From assembly GCF_014705715.1 (NCBI RefSeq), contig NZ_JACXLC010000001.1, forward strand, positions 106,457-170,456: DNA of 64,000 nucleotides, read 5' to 3'. Shown here one piece after another: positions 7,597 to 16,445 of the stretch. Below the pieces are notes generated by a model. The model was not told where the DNA came from, ran no database searches, and worked only from the letters and a program-made list of their open reading frames with translations. Position 1 is the stretch's first letter. Every line of letters begins with the position of its first letter. The position numbers and the translations under genes are program-made. This DNA is from Erythrobacter rubeus. GTDB taxonomy: Bacteria > Pseudomonadota > Alphaproteobacteria > Sphingomonadales > Sphingomonadaceae.

Positions 7597-8484
7597 CTAT
7601 ATGTCGCCCAGGCGGCAACCGCGCGCTTCCAGGATCGGTCGCATTTCCCGGTAGGCTGCCGGCGTCAGATGCAGCGGAATGTACGGGTGCAGGTGGTGCA
7701 CGATGTGGAACTGCATCCCCATCGAACCGATATTCCCGACCGCCGATTTCCAGCTGCGCGTGTTGTCGTACCGCCCCCTGTGCGTGCCGGGATGATGCGG
7801 CGCCCATGACAGGAAAAATATGATATAGCTCATCGCGATCTGGTACGGCAGCCACCACAGGAAAAACGCCTCGAGCGCGTATCCACTCCACGCGAGCGTG
7901 CCCAGGATCGCGATGAACCCGGCGCGGTAGATGAGCGAGAGCGCCACGAGGTCTTCGCGCCCGTTGCGCACCAGGCTTGCGACATAATCTTGATTGCGTT
8001 TCGCCCCCGGTTGCCTGATCTGCACCGTGCGCCACAGGGCCTGCCACGGTCCGCTCGCGCTCGATGTGATGTCGACGTCGAGCTCCGGATCGTTGGTGTG
8101 GCGGTGATGATCGAGATGCGTCACGCGCAGGACCTGGAACGGCATCACCATCACCCAGCTTGTTGCATGCCCGACCAGTTCATTGAGCCAGCGCAGCTTG
8201 GTGCCGGGCCGGGCGATAATATCGTGCTGGGCCTCATGCGTGGGCAGATAGATCAGCGAAAGGTTGATCACCGCGATCGGGAAGGCCAGCCACAGCGGCA
8301 GGATGCCCGACATCACCAGCGGCCACAGCGAGAGCCAGACTGCGAGGTTCCCGAACGCCCAGAAGACCGCGATCCACGGCACGCGGCCCGAATACTTACG
8401 CGCGATCTTCAGCTCGAGCTTGCGCAATTCTCCATCGGAAAGCGCAGACAGGTCGCCGGGCGTTATCGGGGCGTGCGCGTTCAT
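7597..8484 (-). CDS. Fatty acid desaturase superfamily protein
   Basis: 295 aa membrane di-iron enzyme. The three histidine boxes are THEAQHD, HLDHHRH and HIVHHLH, set between about four hydrophobic helices. The spacing fits fatty-acid desaturases and also the desaturase-type beta-carotene hydroxylases/ketolases of carotenoid producers; no carotenoid genes are next to it, so the substrate is open. The ATG at 8484 overlaps the stop of the small upstream membrane gene (ATGA), which fixes the start and implies co-translation. Confidence 0.8.
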   Translation of the reverse strand: MNAHAPITPGDLSALSDGELRKLELKIARKYSGRVPWIAVFWAFGNLAVWLSLWPLVMSGILPLWLAFPIAVINLSLIYLPTHEAQHDIIARPGTKLRWLNELVGHATSWVMVMPFQVLRVTHLDHHRHTNDPELDVDITSSASGPWQALWRTVQIRQPGAKRNQDYVASLVRNGREDLVALSLIYRAGFIAILGTLAWSGYALEAFFLWWLPYQIAMSYIIFFLSWAPHHPGTHRGRYDNTRSWKSAVGNIGSMGMQFHIVHHLHPYIPLHLTPAAYREMRPILEARGCRLGDI

Positions 8485-8675
8485 ATCCAGCGGCATGTCG
8501 CTTGCGCAAACAGCCCCCATCCGCCGCCCACGATGAGCGCGAAGGTGAGGTGCGTAAGCCCGAAAGGCGCGGCAAGCCCGAGCGCTTCCATTCCCTGCGC
8601 GATGACGGGCACCAGAAATGCCAGGGCGAAGGCCATGGGCAAGATATAGGCGATGGCTTTGAATACGCGTTCCAT
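8481..8675 (-). CDS. Small two-helix membrane protein
   Basis: 64 aa (MERVFKAIAYILPMAFALAF...) with two hydrophobic helices at about 6-28 and 38-58. Not recognised. Its reality is supported by the ATGA overlap with the desaturase start and by the 36-nt distance from the upstream beta-lactamase gene. A GTG three codons earlier (8684) is an alternative start; a GAG purine run lies about 9 nt before the ATG. Confidence 0.6.
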   Translation of the reverse strand: MERVFKAIAYILPMAFALAFLVPVIAQGMEALGLAAPFGLTHLTFALIVGGGWGLFAQATCRWI

Positions 8676-8711
8676 GATCTTCACTCGGCAAAGATAGGTA
8701 TCAGATCGCCA

Positions 8712-9626
8712 CTAAAATGGAAACGGACGGTCCCGCTTCACGAAATCCGCTATGACCTCGCCGACACGGGCGAGTGCTTCTTCGGATGCCGGATCCATCC
8801 CGCTATGGGTGTCCTGCGCGCGGAAATACGTGGCAAAGGCGATCGGCGCGTGATCCTCCGGCTCTACAAACCCGATATCGACATAGAGGCTTCCCATGCC
8901 CGGCCAGATCGATGTGCCGGTCTTGTCGCCTGCGATCCAGCCCTCGGGCAGACCGGCGCGGACCCTTCTCGCGCCTGTCGGTGTGTCGATCATCCATTGC
9001 CGCAGTAGCGATTTCTGCGCGTCCGGCAGCACGCCTCCATAGACCAGCCGTGAAACCGTGCGCGCCATCGCGGCTGGCGTGGTTGTATCGCGCACCTCGG
9101 TGACGGGGACATTGTTGAGAGCTGGCTCGATCCGGTCGAGACGGCTGACATTATCGCCAATGCTGCGCCAGAAATCGGTGAGCGATTGCGGTCCGCCCAG
9201 CTCCCGCAGCAGGATGTTGGCCGCTGCGTTGTCCGAATATTTCTGCGTGAATTCGGCCAGTTCCTTGAGCGTAGCACCCTCGGCCAGGCGTCGGGTGGTG
9301 AAGGGCGAGACGAACATCAGATCGTCCTCGCTCCAGGTGACCCGCCTGTCCGCATCTAGTTCGCCCGCGGCATCGCGCGCGAGCACCATCGCCGCGAGCG
9401 ACAGTTTGAAAGATGAACAATGCCCGAAGCGCCTGTCGCGGTTGATACCAACCGAAATGCCAGTGCGCGTGTCGAGGATCTCTGCGCCCAGCGTCCCGTC
9501 GGCAGCGGCCTCGACAATGCGCAGCTTCGCCTGAAGCCTGCCGATCGGGCTTTGATCGGGCGGGATGCAAGCGCCCGCGCCCAGCGCCAGTGTTCCGCCC
9601 AGAAACCTGCGGCGATCGAAAGTCAC
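8712..9626 (-). CDS. Class A serine beta-lactamase
   Basis: 304 aa with all class A motifs: SxxK as S71-S-F-K74, SDN at 131-133, the general base Glu167 in EPALN, and KTG at 235-237. The N-terminus DRRRFLGGTLALGAGAC reads as a Tat signal; the Cys20 could be lipidated but the lipobox is poor. Cys70 precedes the nucleophile as in class A carbapenemases, but the partner cysteine after KTG is absent (KTGTSIWPG). The GTG start overlaps the GNAT stop (GTGA). It is embedded in the MoxR operon, which is unusual. Confidence 0.88.
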   Translation of the reverse strand: MTFDRRRFLGGTLALGAGACIPPDQSPIGRLQAKLRIVEAAADGTLGAEILDTRTGISVGINRDRRFGHCSSFKLSLAAMVLARDAAGELDADRRVTWSEDDLMFVSPFTTRRLAEGATLKELAEFTQKYSDNAAANILLRELGGPQSLTDFWRSIGDNVSRLDRIEPALNNVPVTEVRDTTTPAAMARTVSRLVYGGVLPDAQKSLLRQWMIDTPTGARRVRAGLPEGWIAGDKTGTSIWPGMGSLYVDIGFVEPEDHAPIAFATYFRAQDTHSGMDPASEEALARVGEVIADFVKRDRPFPF

Positions 9627-10087
9627 AGATGTTTCTCCATGCACATGCTGTATTCGTCGGACACGTAATCGGCAAATGCCGGGCATTCGCTGAAACCGTA
9701 CTTTTTATAGAGCCGCTTAGCCGGAATGAAATTGTCGGGTCGACCAGTTTCGAGCCCCAGCCAATTATAGCCGCGATTGCGCGCCTCGGCGATCAGATGG
9801 CGCAGGATCGCCTCCCCTGCGCCCTTGCCGCGATATTCAGGGGCAGCCCGCATGGATTTGAGTTCGCCGCGGGTCCCATTCAGTTCCTTCAGCGCGCCGA
9901 TAGCGGCCAGTGTCTCGCCATCGCGTGCGGCGAAAAAGGCAATGTCGGCCTCTCGCAGGCGTTCGGGCGGCAGTGCGTGAACCTTGCATGTGGGTGACCA
10001 GCCATGCACTTCGTCGAGATGATAATTAAGCAGGCCGAGCACATCGGGGCTGGTGAGGTCGTCCGCCTCGATACGATAGCTCATCAT
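9623..10087 (-). CDS. GNAT family N-acetyltransferase
   Basis: 154 aa single-domain GNAT. The acetyl-CoA motif A is SMRAAPEYRGKGAGEAILRHLI (R/Q-x-x-G-x-G/A pattern RGKGAG) followed by the beta5-alpha4 segment NWLGLETGRPDNFIPAKRLYKKYGF. Related to ElaA/YedL-like enzymes acting on small molecules or protein N-termini; substrate unknown. ATGA overlap with the RDD gene upstream and GTGA overlap with the beta-lactamase downstream. Confidence 0.78.
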   Translation of the reverse strand: MMSYRIEADDLTSPDVLGLLNYHLDEVHGWSPTCKVHALPPERLREADIAFFAARDGETLAAIGALKELNGTRGELKSMRAAPEYRGKGAGEAILRHLIAEARNRGYNWLGLETGRPDNFIPAKRLYKKYGFSECPAFADYVSDEYSMCMEKHL

Positions 10088-11004
10088 GAGAACTTGTCCG
10101 CCTTGCGCTTGCCGAACCGCATGTTCCCTTCGAGCTTTGCGCGAAGCTGGCTGTAGAACGCCTCGAGAAAAGCTCTCTCATCGCCCGCACCGGGATCCCA
10201 GCCGATCTTCTTGCAGATGGTGGCGTGCACCGCCGAAAGCGCACTCGCATCCGCATCGCGCAACATCCGCTCGAGCGTCTGGAGCTCGCGCTCTCCATAC
10301 ACCGACAGTTCGTCGTCACCGAACTCATACCGCATACCGGTAACTTCGCTTGTTCCGCGAGCCGCCGCTCCCGTCGCCGAGATGGCCTTCGCCAGTTTGG
10401 TCCGGGGAGCCTCGACCACCCATGTGCCCGCGATGACATCCCCGGCCCGCAGCGCGTCCTTGTTGAAGAACGGGAACGCCATGAAGATCAGGAACCAGAG
10501 GAGGCCTGCAATCCCGGCGCTTCCCGTGTCGCCGCTCGGCGCCATCGACAGGAAAACGAAAGGCATGAAGAGCTCGATATCGCGCAGCAGGTTGCGCGCT
10601 ATTACCGCTTCCGGTGTCAGCCTACCGCCGGCGCGCGCAGCCACCCGAATGCCCACGATCCGCTTTCCGAAAGTAGCCCCGCGCGGACCCAGTTCCATCA
10701 CCAGAAAATACGCATACCGAGCGAGGAAGATGATCAGCACAAGGACGATAAACAGGAACTCTGCTGCGCCCGAAATGCTGTCATCTGCAGCCTGAATGGC
10801 TTCATCGAACAGACCGCCTGCAACCATGTAGAGAAAGATCTGGATCGCGATGAGGCCGAGAAAGATGATCGTGAAATCGAGCACGAGCGCGCCCACGCGT
10901 GATCCGCGTGAAGCGACCGTGACGGGCACCGCGATCCCTTCAGGAGTGACCAGCGTCCTTTCGCGTCCGGTTGCGTGCGCAAAGGATGGCGAGGCAGCGT
11001 TCAC
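10084..11004 (-). CDS. RDD family membrane protein
   Basis: 306 aa. The RDD domain occupies about 30-190: ASRGSRVGALVLDF carries the first Arg/Asp signature, then three to four helices and the motif GPRGATFGKRIVGIRV. The C-terminal ~110 residues are soluble and charged. GTG start in GTGA overlap with the spoIIM-like gene. RDD proteins recur next to MoxR/SpoIIM genes in Proteobacteria and Actinobacteria; ion transport has been suggested for some members. Confidence 0.78.
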   Translation of the reverse strand: MNAASPSFAHATGRERTLVTPEGIAVPVTVASRGSRVGALVLDFTIIFLGLIAIQIFLYMVAGGLFDEAIQAADDSISGAAEFLFIVLVLIIFLARYAYFLVMELGPRGATFGKRIVGIRVAARAGGRLTPEAVIARNLLRDIELFMPFVFLSMAPSGDTGSAGIAGLLWFLIFMAFPFFNKDALRAGDVIAGTWVVEAPRTKLAKAISATGAAARGTSEVTGMRYEFGDDELSVYGERELQTLERMLRDADASALSAVHATICKKIGWDPGAGDERAFLEAFYSQLRAKLEGNMRFGKRKADKFS

Positions 11005-12092
11005 GACTGTTCCTCATCGACCCATTCTGGCCGGTAGAGAAAGAAATAGATCAGCCAGAAGGTAAGCAACATGCCTCCGATCAGGAAGCGTGTTTCGGTC
11101 CCGCCGACCAGCTGGCGCGGAAAAGCCTCCAGGATCGCAGCCACGACCATCATCAGGACGACACCGACCATGACCACCGCGCTGCGCCGGCCGCTTTCCG
11201 ATGCGGCTTGCAGGACCGAGCGCGAGCCCGGAAAGGCCATCGAGCGGCCGATATGCAGGCCAGCTGCGCCGGATAACAGAATTCCGAAGAGCTCTGTCGT
11301 CCCGTGAACGCTCAGCCATGCGCCGAATTCCCATCCCAGCCCTTGCCCTGCGAACAGCCAGATCATCGCGCCGAGCATGGCCATGTTGTTGACGAGCAGC
11401 ATCAGGGATGGGATGCCGAACGCAAAGCCCAGCGCAAAGGCGAGAATGCACACACCCGCATTGTTGCTGAACAGATAGGCGGCGAAGGCGGTCAGTCCGC
11501 CGGAATTGTTCTCGACCTGGAGCGTTTCCAGCAAAACCTCGCGGCTTGCCCCCGGAACGCGGGTATCGGCGAGCCCGGTCGGCACTAGCCTGTAATACCA
11601 GGCGGTGTCCTGCGCCACGAGCAGCCAGCCCACGGCCGCTCCGGACACCATCACGAACAGGGCGATGCAGATTTCCAGCCAGATTTCGCGGACAGCGCGG
11701 CTCCAGCCTCCGAATACGAACTCGCGCAGCCAGGCGAAGAGCCCTTTGCGCGGTCCGTAAACCTGGAACCACGCCCGCTGGACGAGGCTTTCGAGGTAGC
11801 TCAGCGTGGCCGCATCGAGCGAGGTTTCCCGAGCGACGGAAAGGCTCGATGCCGCCGTCCGGTAAAGCGTCGGGAGAGCGAGCAGATCCTCGTCATCGAT
11901 CTTGCGAAGGCCGGCCCGCTCCATCTGCGACACGATGCTTTCGAGCCGCCGCCAATCGCCCTCCCGCTCAAGCCGGAAGCGGTCCGAGCGCAGCGCCGCG
12001 CTTTCGATGTCTGCCGGTGCGGCAATATCGCCGCGGCCCAGCCATGAACCGATCCTCTCCGAGAGAAAGCTGGAGGTTGCCGACGCCTTCAC
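11001..12092 (-). CDS. SpoIIM-like (stage II sporulation protein M) membrane protein
   Basis: 363 aa. A soluble N-terminal half (LERIGS.. to about 130) is followed by six hydrophobic helices with the DUF95/SpoIIM features FSNNAGVCILAFALG and LLVNNMAMLGAM and HGTTELFGIL. GTG start in GTGA overlap with the DUF58 gene rather than the longer in-frame ATG, which would overlap DUF58 by 70 nt. In a non-sporulating organism it is a MoxR-operon membrane component of unknown function. Confidence 0.8.
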   Translation of the reverse strand: MKASATSSFLSERIGSWLGRGDIAAPADIESAALRSDRFRLEREGDWRRLESIVSQMERAGLRKIDDEDLLALPTLYRTAASSLSVARETSLDAATLSYLESLVQRAWFQVYGPRKGLFAWLREFVFGGWSRAVREIWLEICIALFVMVSGAAVGWLLVAQDTAWYYRLVPTGLADTRVPGASREVLLETLQVENNSGGLTAFAAYLFSNNAGVCILAFALGFAFGIPSLMLLVNNMAMLGAMIWLFAGQGLGWEFGAWLSVHGTTELFGILLSGAAGLHIGRSMAFPGSRSVLQAASESGRRSAVVMVGVVLMMVVAAILEAFPRQLVGGTETRFLIGGMLLTFWLIYFFLYRPEWVDEEQS

Positions 12093-13429
12093 CCGATCGC
12101 CTCGGAGTTCTTTGCGCGCAAATAGCGGTCGATCAATTGATAACCGATCTGCTCCCACGGGGCCTCGATCACATCGACACCCATTCGCCGCAGCCGCTGC
12201 AAGACGATGCTGCGTTGACGCGCCAGCGTGTCCGCTGTCACGCTGCGGGCGAGGGTGGCGATGTCGCTGGGCTCTTCATCGACAAAAGCGTCGAGCTCGC
12301 TGTCCGCAATCGTCACGAATACGATGAGGTGCTTGCCGACCAGCCTCTCTATGCTTTCGATCATTAGTTCGGCCGCCGTTGCATCGGTGAAATCCGAAAA
12401 CAGCACGATCAGCGACCGCCGCCGTAGCTTCGCCGTCAGCGTCGCGAGAGCCAGAGTGAAGTTTGGCTCTGCCGCGCTGTAATCGAGGGAGGCGGCAGCG
12501 CTCTGCAGGCGATGGAATGCGCGTGGATCGCCGACGAACGGGGTCATGACCTGCGGTCGCTGGGCGAAGCCGAACAGCGACACCCGATCACCGCTTTTCA
12601 GGGCGACATAGGCGCATGTCAGCGCTGCCGAGACGGCTCGGTCGATCCGCGGCATCCCATCGACAGGCTCGCACATCGCCTGCCCGCAATCGAATGCGAA
12701 CACGATCTGGTTGTCCCGCTCGCTCTCGTTCTCGCGCGCATAAAGATGGTTGTGACGAGCGCTCGCCTTCCAGTCGATCCGGCGGCGATCCATCCCGGGT
12801 TCGTATTCGGACAGCGCCTCAAACTGGGTGCCTTCGCCGCGAATGCGCCGAGCGATGAGGCCGGTTTGCGCGTTTCGCAGGAAAGTCTGCAATTCGCGGC
12901 TGCGCACCGGTGAAAGATCGGGCCAGATACGTATTCCCTGCTTGGCGGGCAGGGCGATCTGCCTTGCGCCGAGCCCCAGCGGCCCCTCCCAGCGCAGCCA
13001 GGCGCGCGTGATTTCAGCTGTGCCGCGCCGTTCGGGATGAAGCTCGGCCTGTCCTCGATGGCGTGCGTCGATCGTACTCGTCGCCAAGCCAAAACGCGCC
13101 GCGCCCGATTGGCCCAGGCGCGGATCGAACTCCAGCGCGGCAACCGGGCCGTTCGGCGCTGCGCGAGAGAACTCGGCCACGACTTCGATTGCAGTGATTT
13201 GACCGACTTCGGTGTCGGCTGGCGCTTCTACCGACCAATCCCGGCACGATCCGGCAAGCCATCCGTCGAGCACCACGAGGAGGATCACCCCAGCCGCTAT
13301 CGCAGGTGCGGCCAGCCAAAAGCCGGGCGCAATTGCCGCAAGAATGATGGCAGCCGGGGCAAGACCGGCCATCAGCCATGCCGCTCGGCTTGTCGGAACA
13401 AGAGGAAATCGAGAGAGGATCCGTATCAC
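12089..13429 (-). CDS. DUF58 domain (VWA-like) protein of the MoxR operon
   Basis: 446 aa. Two N-terminal membrane helices (about 15-60) are followed by a beta-rich domain and the DUF58 core with RRIDWKASARHNHLYARENESE and a VWA-like fold (FAFDCGQAM resembles a MIDAS DxSxS variant). It begins with GTG 15 nt after the moxR stop. DUF58 proteins are thought to act with MoxR ATPases in assembling or maturing envelope proteins. Confidence 0.83.
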   Translation of the reverse strand: MIRILSRFPLVPTSRAAWLMAGLAPAAIILAAIAPGFWLAAPAIAAGVILLVVLDGWLAGSCRDWSVEAPADTEVGQITAIEVVAEFSRAAPNGPVAALEFDPRLGQSGAARFGLATSTIDARHRGQAELHPERRGTAEITRAWLRWEGPLGLGARQIALPAKQGIRIWPDLSPVRSRELQTFLRNAQTGLIARRIRGEGTQFEALSEYEPGMDRRRIDWKASARHNHLYARENESERDNQIVFAFDCGQAMCEPVDGMPRIDRAVSAALTCAYVALKSGDRVSLFGFAQRPQVMTPFVGDPRAFHRLQSAAASLDYSAAEPNFTLALATLTAKLRRRSLIVLFSDFTDATAAELMIESIERLVGKHLIVFVTIADSELDAFVDEEPSDIATLARSVTADTLARQRSIVLQRLRRMGVDVIEAPWEQIGYQLIDRYLRAKNSEAIG

Positions 13430-13444
13430 TCGCGTGTCAGCCTA

Positions 13445-14407
13445 TCAGCGCGGGGCCTCTGTGCTTTCGACCAACTCCGCTACGAGCGTTTCGAGATCGC
13501 GTCCTTCGATTTCTGCTGCCGGGCTAAGGGTCAGGCGGTGGCGGAGCACGGGTACGGCAAGCGCTTTCACATCGTCAGGGATGACGTAGTCTCGCCCGGA
13601 CAGTGCAGCTCTCGCACGCGCCGCGTTCGCCAGCATGACCGCCGCTCGCGGTGATGCGCCAACCGAAAGATCCGCGTGATCGCGTGTCGCGCGGACGAGG
13701 CGGACGACATATTGGGTGATCTCTTCGGCGACGGTTACCTGATCGAGCGCCTTGCTGGCAGCCTCAAGCTTGGCGGGATCGGCGACTGCCGTCACCCCAA
13801 GCTCGGCAGGGTGCTGCGGACCTTGCCGCTTTCCGAATTCGTTGACGATCCGCGCCTCTTCGCTTTCGTCGGGATAGGGCACGAGCAGCTTGAACAGGAA
13901 GCGATCGAGTTGCGCTTCGGGAAGGGGGTAGACCCCTTGGTTCTCGATCGGGTTCTGGGTGGCAATCACCATGAAGCGGGTAGGCAGCTCGTGGGTTTCC
14001 CCGTCGAGCGTCACCAGCCTCTCCTGCATCGCTTCGAGCAGGGCGGCTTGCGTTTTCGGCGGGGTCCGGTTGATCTCGTCGCCCAGTAAAAGCTCGCAAA
14101 AGATCGGGCCGCGCGTGAGCGTGAACTGGCTGGTCTGAAAATTGAACAGGTTCGAACCCAGGATGTCGCCGGGAAGAAGGTCCGGTGTGAACTGGATTCG
14201 CCCGAAATCGAGGCCCAATGCAGTGGCAAAGCTATTGGCTAGAAAGGTCTTGGCCGTGCCCGGCGGACCTTCCAGCAGAACGTGGCCTTCGCTGATCAAG
14301 GCGACGAGCAATTGGTCGATCATTTCATCCTGACCGACAATCGCTTTCGACACCTCGGAGCGGATAGCCTCCGCCAAAGCGCGCACTTCGTCTAGACTCA
14401 TGGTCAT
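13445..14407 (-). CDS. moxR: MoxR family AAA+ ATPase
   Basis: 320 aa. Walker A GPPGTAKT at 47-54, Walker B LLGDEINR near 111-118, then sensor 1 (ATQNP) and the arginine-finger region, with the MoxR lid domain at the C-terminus. MoxR ATPases are chaperone-like and couple ATP hydrolysis to metal insertion or complex assembly via VWA proteins. ATGA overlap with the DUF4350 gene. It is the catalytic centre of this eight-gene overlapping run. Confidence 0.9.
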   Translation of the reverse strand: MTMSLDEVRALAEAIRSEVSKAIVGQDEMIDQLLVALISEGHVLLEGPPGTAKTFLANSFATALGLDFGRIQFTPDLLPGDILGSNLFNFQTSQFTLTRGPIFCELLLGDEINRTPPKTQAALLEAMQERLVTLDGETHELPTRFMVIATQNPIENQGVYPLPEAQLDRFLFKLLVPYPDESEEARIVNEFGKRQGPQHPAELGVTAVADPAKLEAASKALDQVTVAEEITQYVVRLVRATRDHADLSVGASPRAAVMLANAARARAALSGRDYVIPDDVKALAVPVLRHRLTLSPAAEIEGRDLETLVAELVESTEAPR

Positions 14408-15678
14408 CTAGTGAGTTTCCCTTCAAGCTCTTTCAGCGCCTGTGCGGCGTGTAGAATATCCGATGCGGTCTCGGCCTGTGCCAAGCGGTTTGCGCGGCGT
14501 GAGAACGGCTCTTCACCGGGCAGGCGCGCTGCCAAAGCTGCATCGATGGATTGGGCGTCGGGCCGAGCGATGCCGAGTGCTTTCCCCAGCCGTCGCTGCG
14601 ACAGGGCAGCATATGGCTCGGCGAGCAACCCGAAACGTCTCGCACGCACGATCAATCCCGCACCGTTGCGCACGAGACGATCCTTGCCGAACGCTATCTC
14701 CGGCGCCCCGGCCTGAACCGATCCGAACCGCATGAAAGCGCGCCAGCCGACGATCAGACTGGCAAGGATCAGGCACAAGGTCGCTGCCAGAAACGGCGGC
14801 TGAAATGCGAGACTGAGCAAGTTGCTCGATCCGCCAAAGCCATTGAGCGTGAGATCGAAACTGATGCTCGTCCCGTCGCCAAAGCCAGCCTCCTCGACCA
14901 AGGCGAGAGCTACGCGAGCGCGGGAGGCGTCTGAGAGACCGTAATTGTTCATAAGGTCAGGCTCAACGACGAAGACCGTCCAGTGCGCCTCTTCGAAATA
15001 GTCGGTGCCTTCTTCGCCGAGAACACTGAAGGCGAGAACACGGCCATCCTGGGCGGTTACCAGCCGTTCTATGCCCTCGCTCCGGTCTGTGTAGGCGACA
15101 GAATTTGACGGCAAATCGCCGGAAAGATTGAGACCGCCCCAACGCGCATTGTCGCCGCTAGCCCGCGTCTCGCCATCTTGGGCGAAAGTGAAGGGTGATG
15201 GAAGTTCGCTCGTCCAATCGGGCCCCAGCGGTTCGCCGAGCACCACCCAGCCCTCTTCGAACTTATTCGCTGTTTCGCTTGGCGTGCCTCGCGGGGGTGA
15301 TCCGGCGAGCCATTTTGGCAAGATGACCAGAGTCGGGCCTATATATTGCCGGTTCTCGAGGATCTGGCCGATCTCTTCCGCATCGGCATTAAGGCCGGGG
15401 GTCAGGATCAGCAGGTCGCTCGTTTCAAGGCCCGCGGGGCTGCGCGACAGCGAGACATCGTAGCCTTCCCCTTCAAGCAATCGCGCCAGCCCGGCATAGC
15501 CATTGAGCCCAACCGCAGCGCCGTGGGCGGCGCCGTTATTGCGGTTTCCTCCGGTATCGCCGGCACCGATGAAATAGAGCATGGCAACGAAAATGGCGAA
15601 GCCCGCGAGCACAACAGCGAGCACCGTTCTGCGCGTAAATGGGGAAGCGTCCCTACCCTGACCGGCTACCGTGTTCAT
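14404..15678 (-). CDS. DUF4350 domain protein, membrane anchored
   Basis: 424 aa. One N-terminal helix (about 18-40), a periplasmic DUF4350 domain resembling the GATase-like IFT52/GldG fold (AVGLNGYAGLARLLEGEGYDVSL; DLLILTPGL), a second helix near 290-310 and a cytosolic tail. The typical companion of MoxR-DUF58-DUF4129 operons. Stop overlaps moxR start (ATGA), and its start overlaps the DUF4129 stop. Confidence 0.8.
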   Translation of the reverse strand: MNTVAGQGRDASPFTRRTVLAVVLAGFAIFVAMLYFIGAGDTGGNRNNGAAHGAAVGLNGYAGLARLLEGEGYDVSLSRSPAGLETSDLLILTPGLNADAEEIGQILENRQYIGPTLVILPKWLAGSPPRGTPSETANKFEEGWVVLGEPLGPDWTSELPSPFTFAQDGETRASGDNARWGGLNLSGDLPSNSVAYTDRSEGIERLVTAQDGRVLAFSVLGEEGTDYFEEAHWTVFVVEPDLMNNYGLSDASRARVALALVEEAGFGDGTSISFDLTLNGFGGSSNLLSLAFQPPFLAATLCLILASLIVGWRAFMRFGSVQAGAPEIAFGKDRLVRNGAGLIVRARRFGLLAEPYAALSQRRLGKALGIARPDAQSIDAALAARLPGEEPFSRRANRLAQAETASDILHAAQALKELEGKLTR

Positions 15679-16376
15679 GAGCCATGTCCGATCCGCTCAA
15701 GCGCAAATTCGGCATAGGCTGTGCGGGCGGCCTCCCAATCCGAGGCGTCCAGCGATCGCAGGGCGAATAGGCTGCGTTCCACCCGCTGCGAAATCGTGCC
15801 GAACGCTTTGCGAGCGCGTGCCGACAGCGCGGACAATTCGGCAAGCTCGCGCGCCGTGCTTGACGGTTCGACCCAGTCCGGACGCGCGGAGGCGATATGG
15901 CTGACGCTGCGCTGGAGTAGGAGGTGTGTTGCCGCATCGTATCGTCCCTCGGCAGCCAGCCTGTCGGCGTCTTCAAGAAGCGCGAGGCTTTCCGCGCGGT
16001 CGGGCTCCCATCCGGGCTGGCTTTGCGCATCCGGGCGGTCGCTTTGCTTGCGGCGAAGGGGACCGAACGTGTTGATCAGCGAGTAGATGAGAAAACCGGC
16101 AAGCGCGGCGAGCAGGACCCATTTCAGGACCGGCCAGGAATATCCGAGGAATCCTCCGATGGGCGCGAGCAGTTCCCCCAGAAAATCGAAAAATGCATCA
16201 AGCATCTTCTCGAACATGCCGGGTGGTTCGGCCACCGGCTCAGGAATTTCAATCGGCTCGAACTGGATATCGCCGTCATTGCGAACGCTCGACCAGCTTT
16301 CCCCTATCGGCTCACTGGTGGTGGCGGCAGACGAAGGCTGAAATTCGGCCGGAGGGTTGGGCGCCGCATTGGTCAT
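15675..16376 (-). CDS. DUF4129 domain protein
   Basis: 233 aa, first gene of the MoxR run. A proline-rich N-terminus, one or two hydrophobic segments around 70-110 (GGFLGYSWPVLKWVLLAALAGFLIYSLI), then the cytosolic DUF4129 helical domain with ALLEDADRLAAEGRYDAATHLLLQ. Function unknown; the genomic tie to DUF4350 and MoxR is widespread. Confidence 0.8.
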   Translation of the reverse strand: MTNAAPNPPAEFQPSSAATTSEPIGESWSSVRNDGDIQFEPIEIPEPVAEPPGMFEKMLDAFFDFLGELLAPIGGFLGYSWPVLKWVLLAALAGFLIYSLINTFGPLRRKQSDRPDAQSQPGWEPDRAESLALLEDADRLAAEGRYDAATHLLLQRSVSHIASARPDWVEPSSTARELAELSALSARARKAFGTISQRVERSLFALRSLDASDWEAARTAYAEFALERIGHGS

Positions 16377-16445
16377 TCGCCTTAATTGGTGGCACGGCCT
16401 TTCGAGCGGCGCAACACCTAACGGCGCAGCGGCACACAGCCTTTC

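Noticed and set aside
10225..10902. 225-codon rightward frame opposite the RDD gene
   Set aside because: Antisense shadow of a gene whose own motifs and overlaps are clear.
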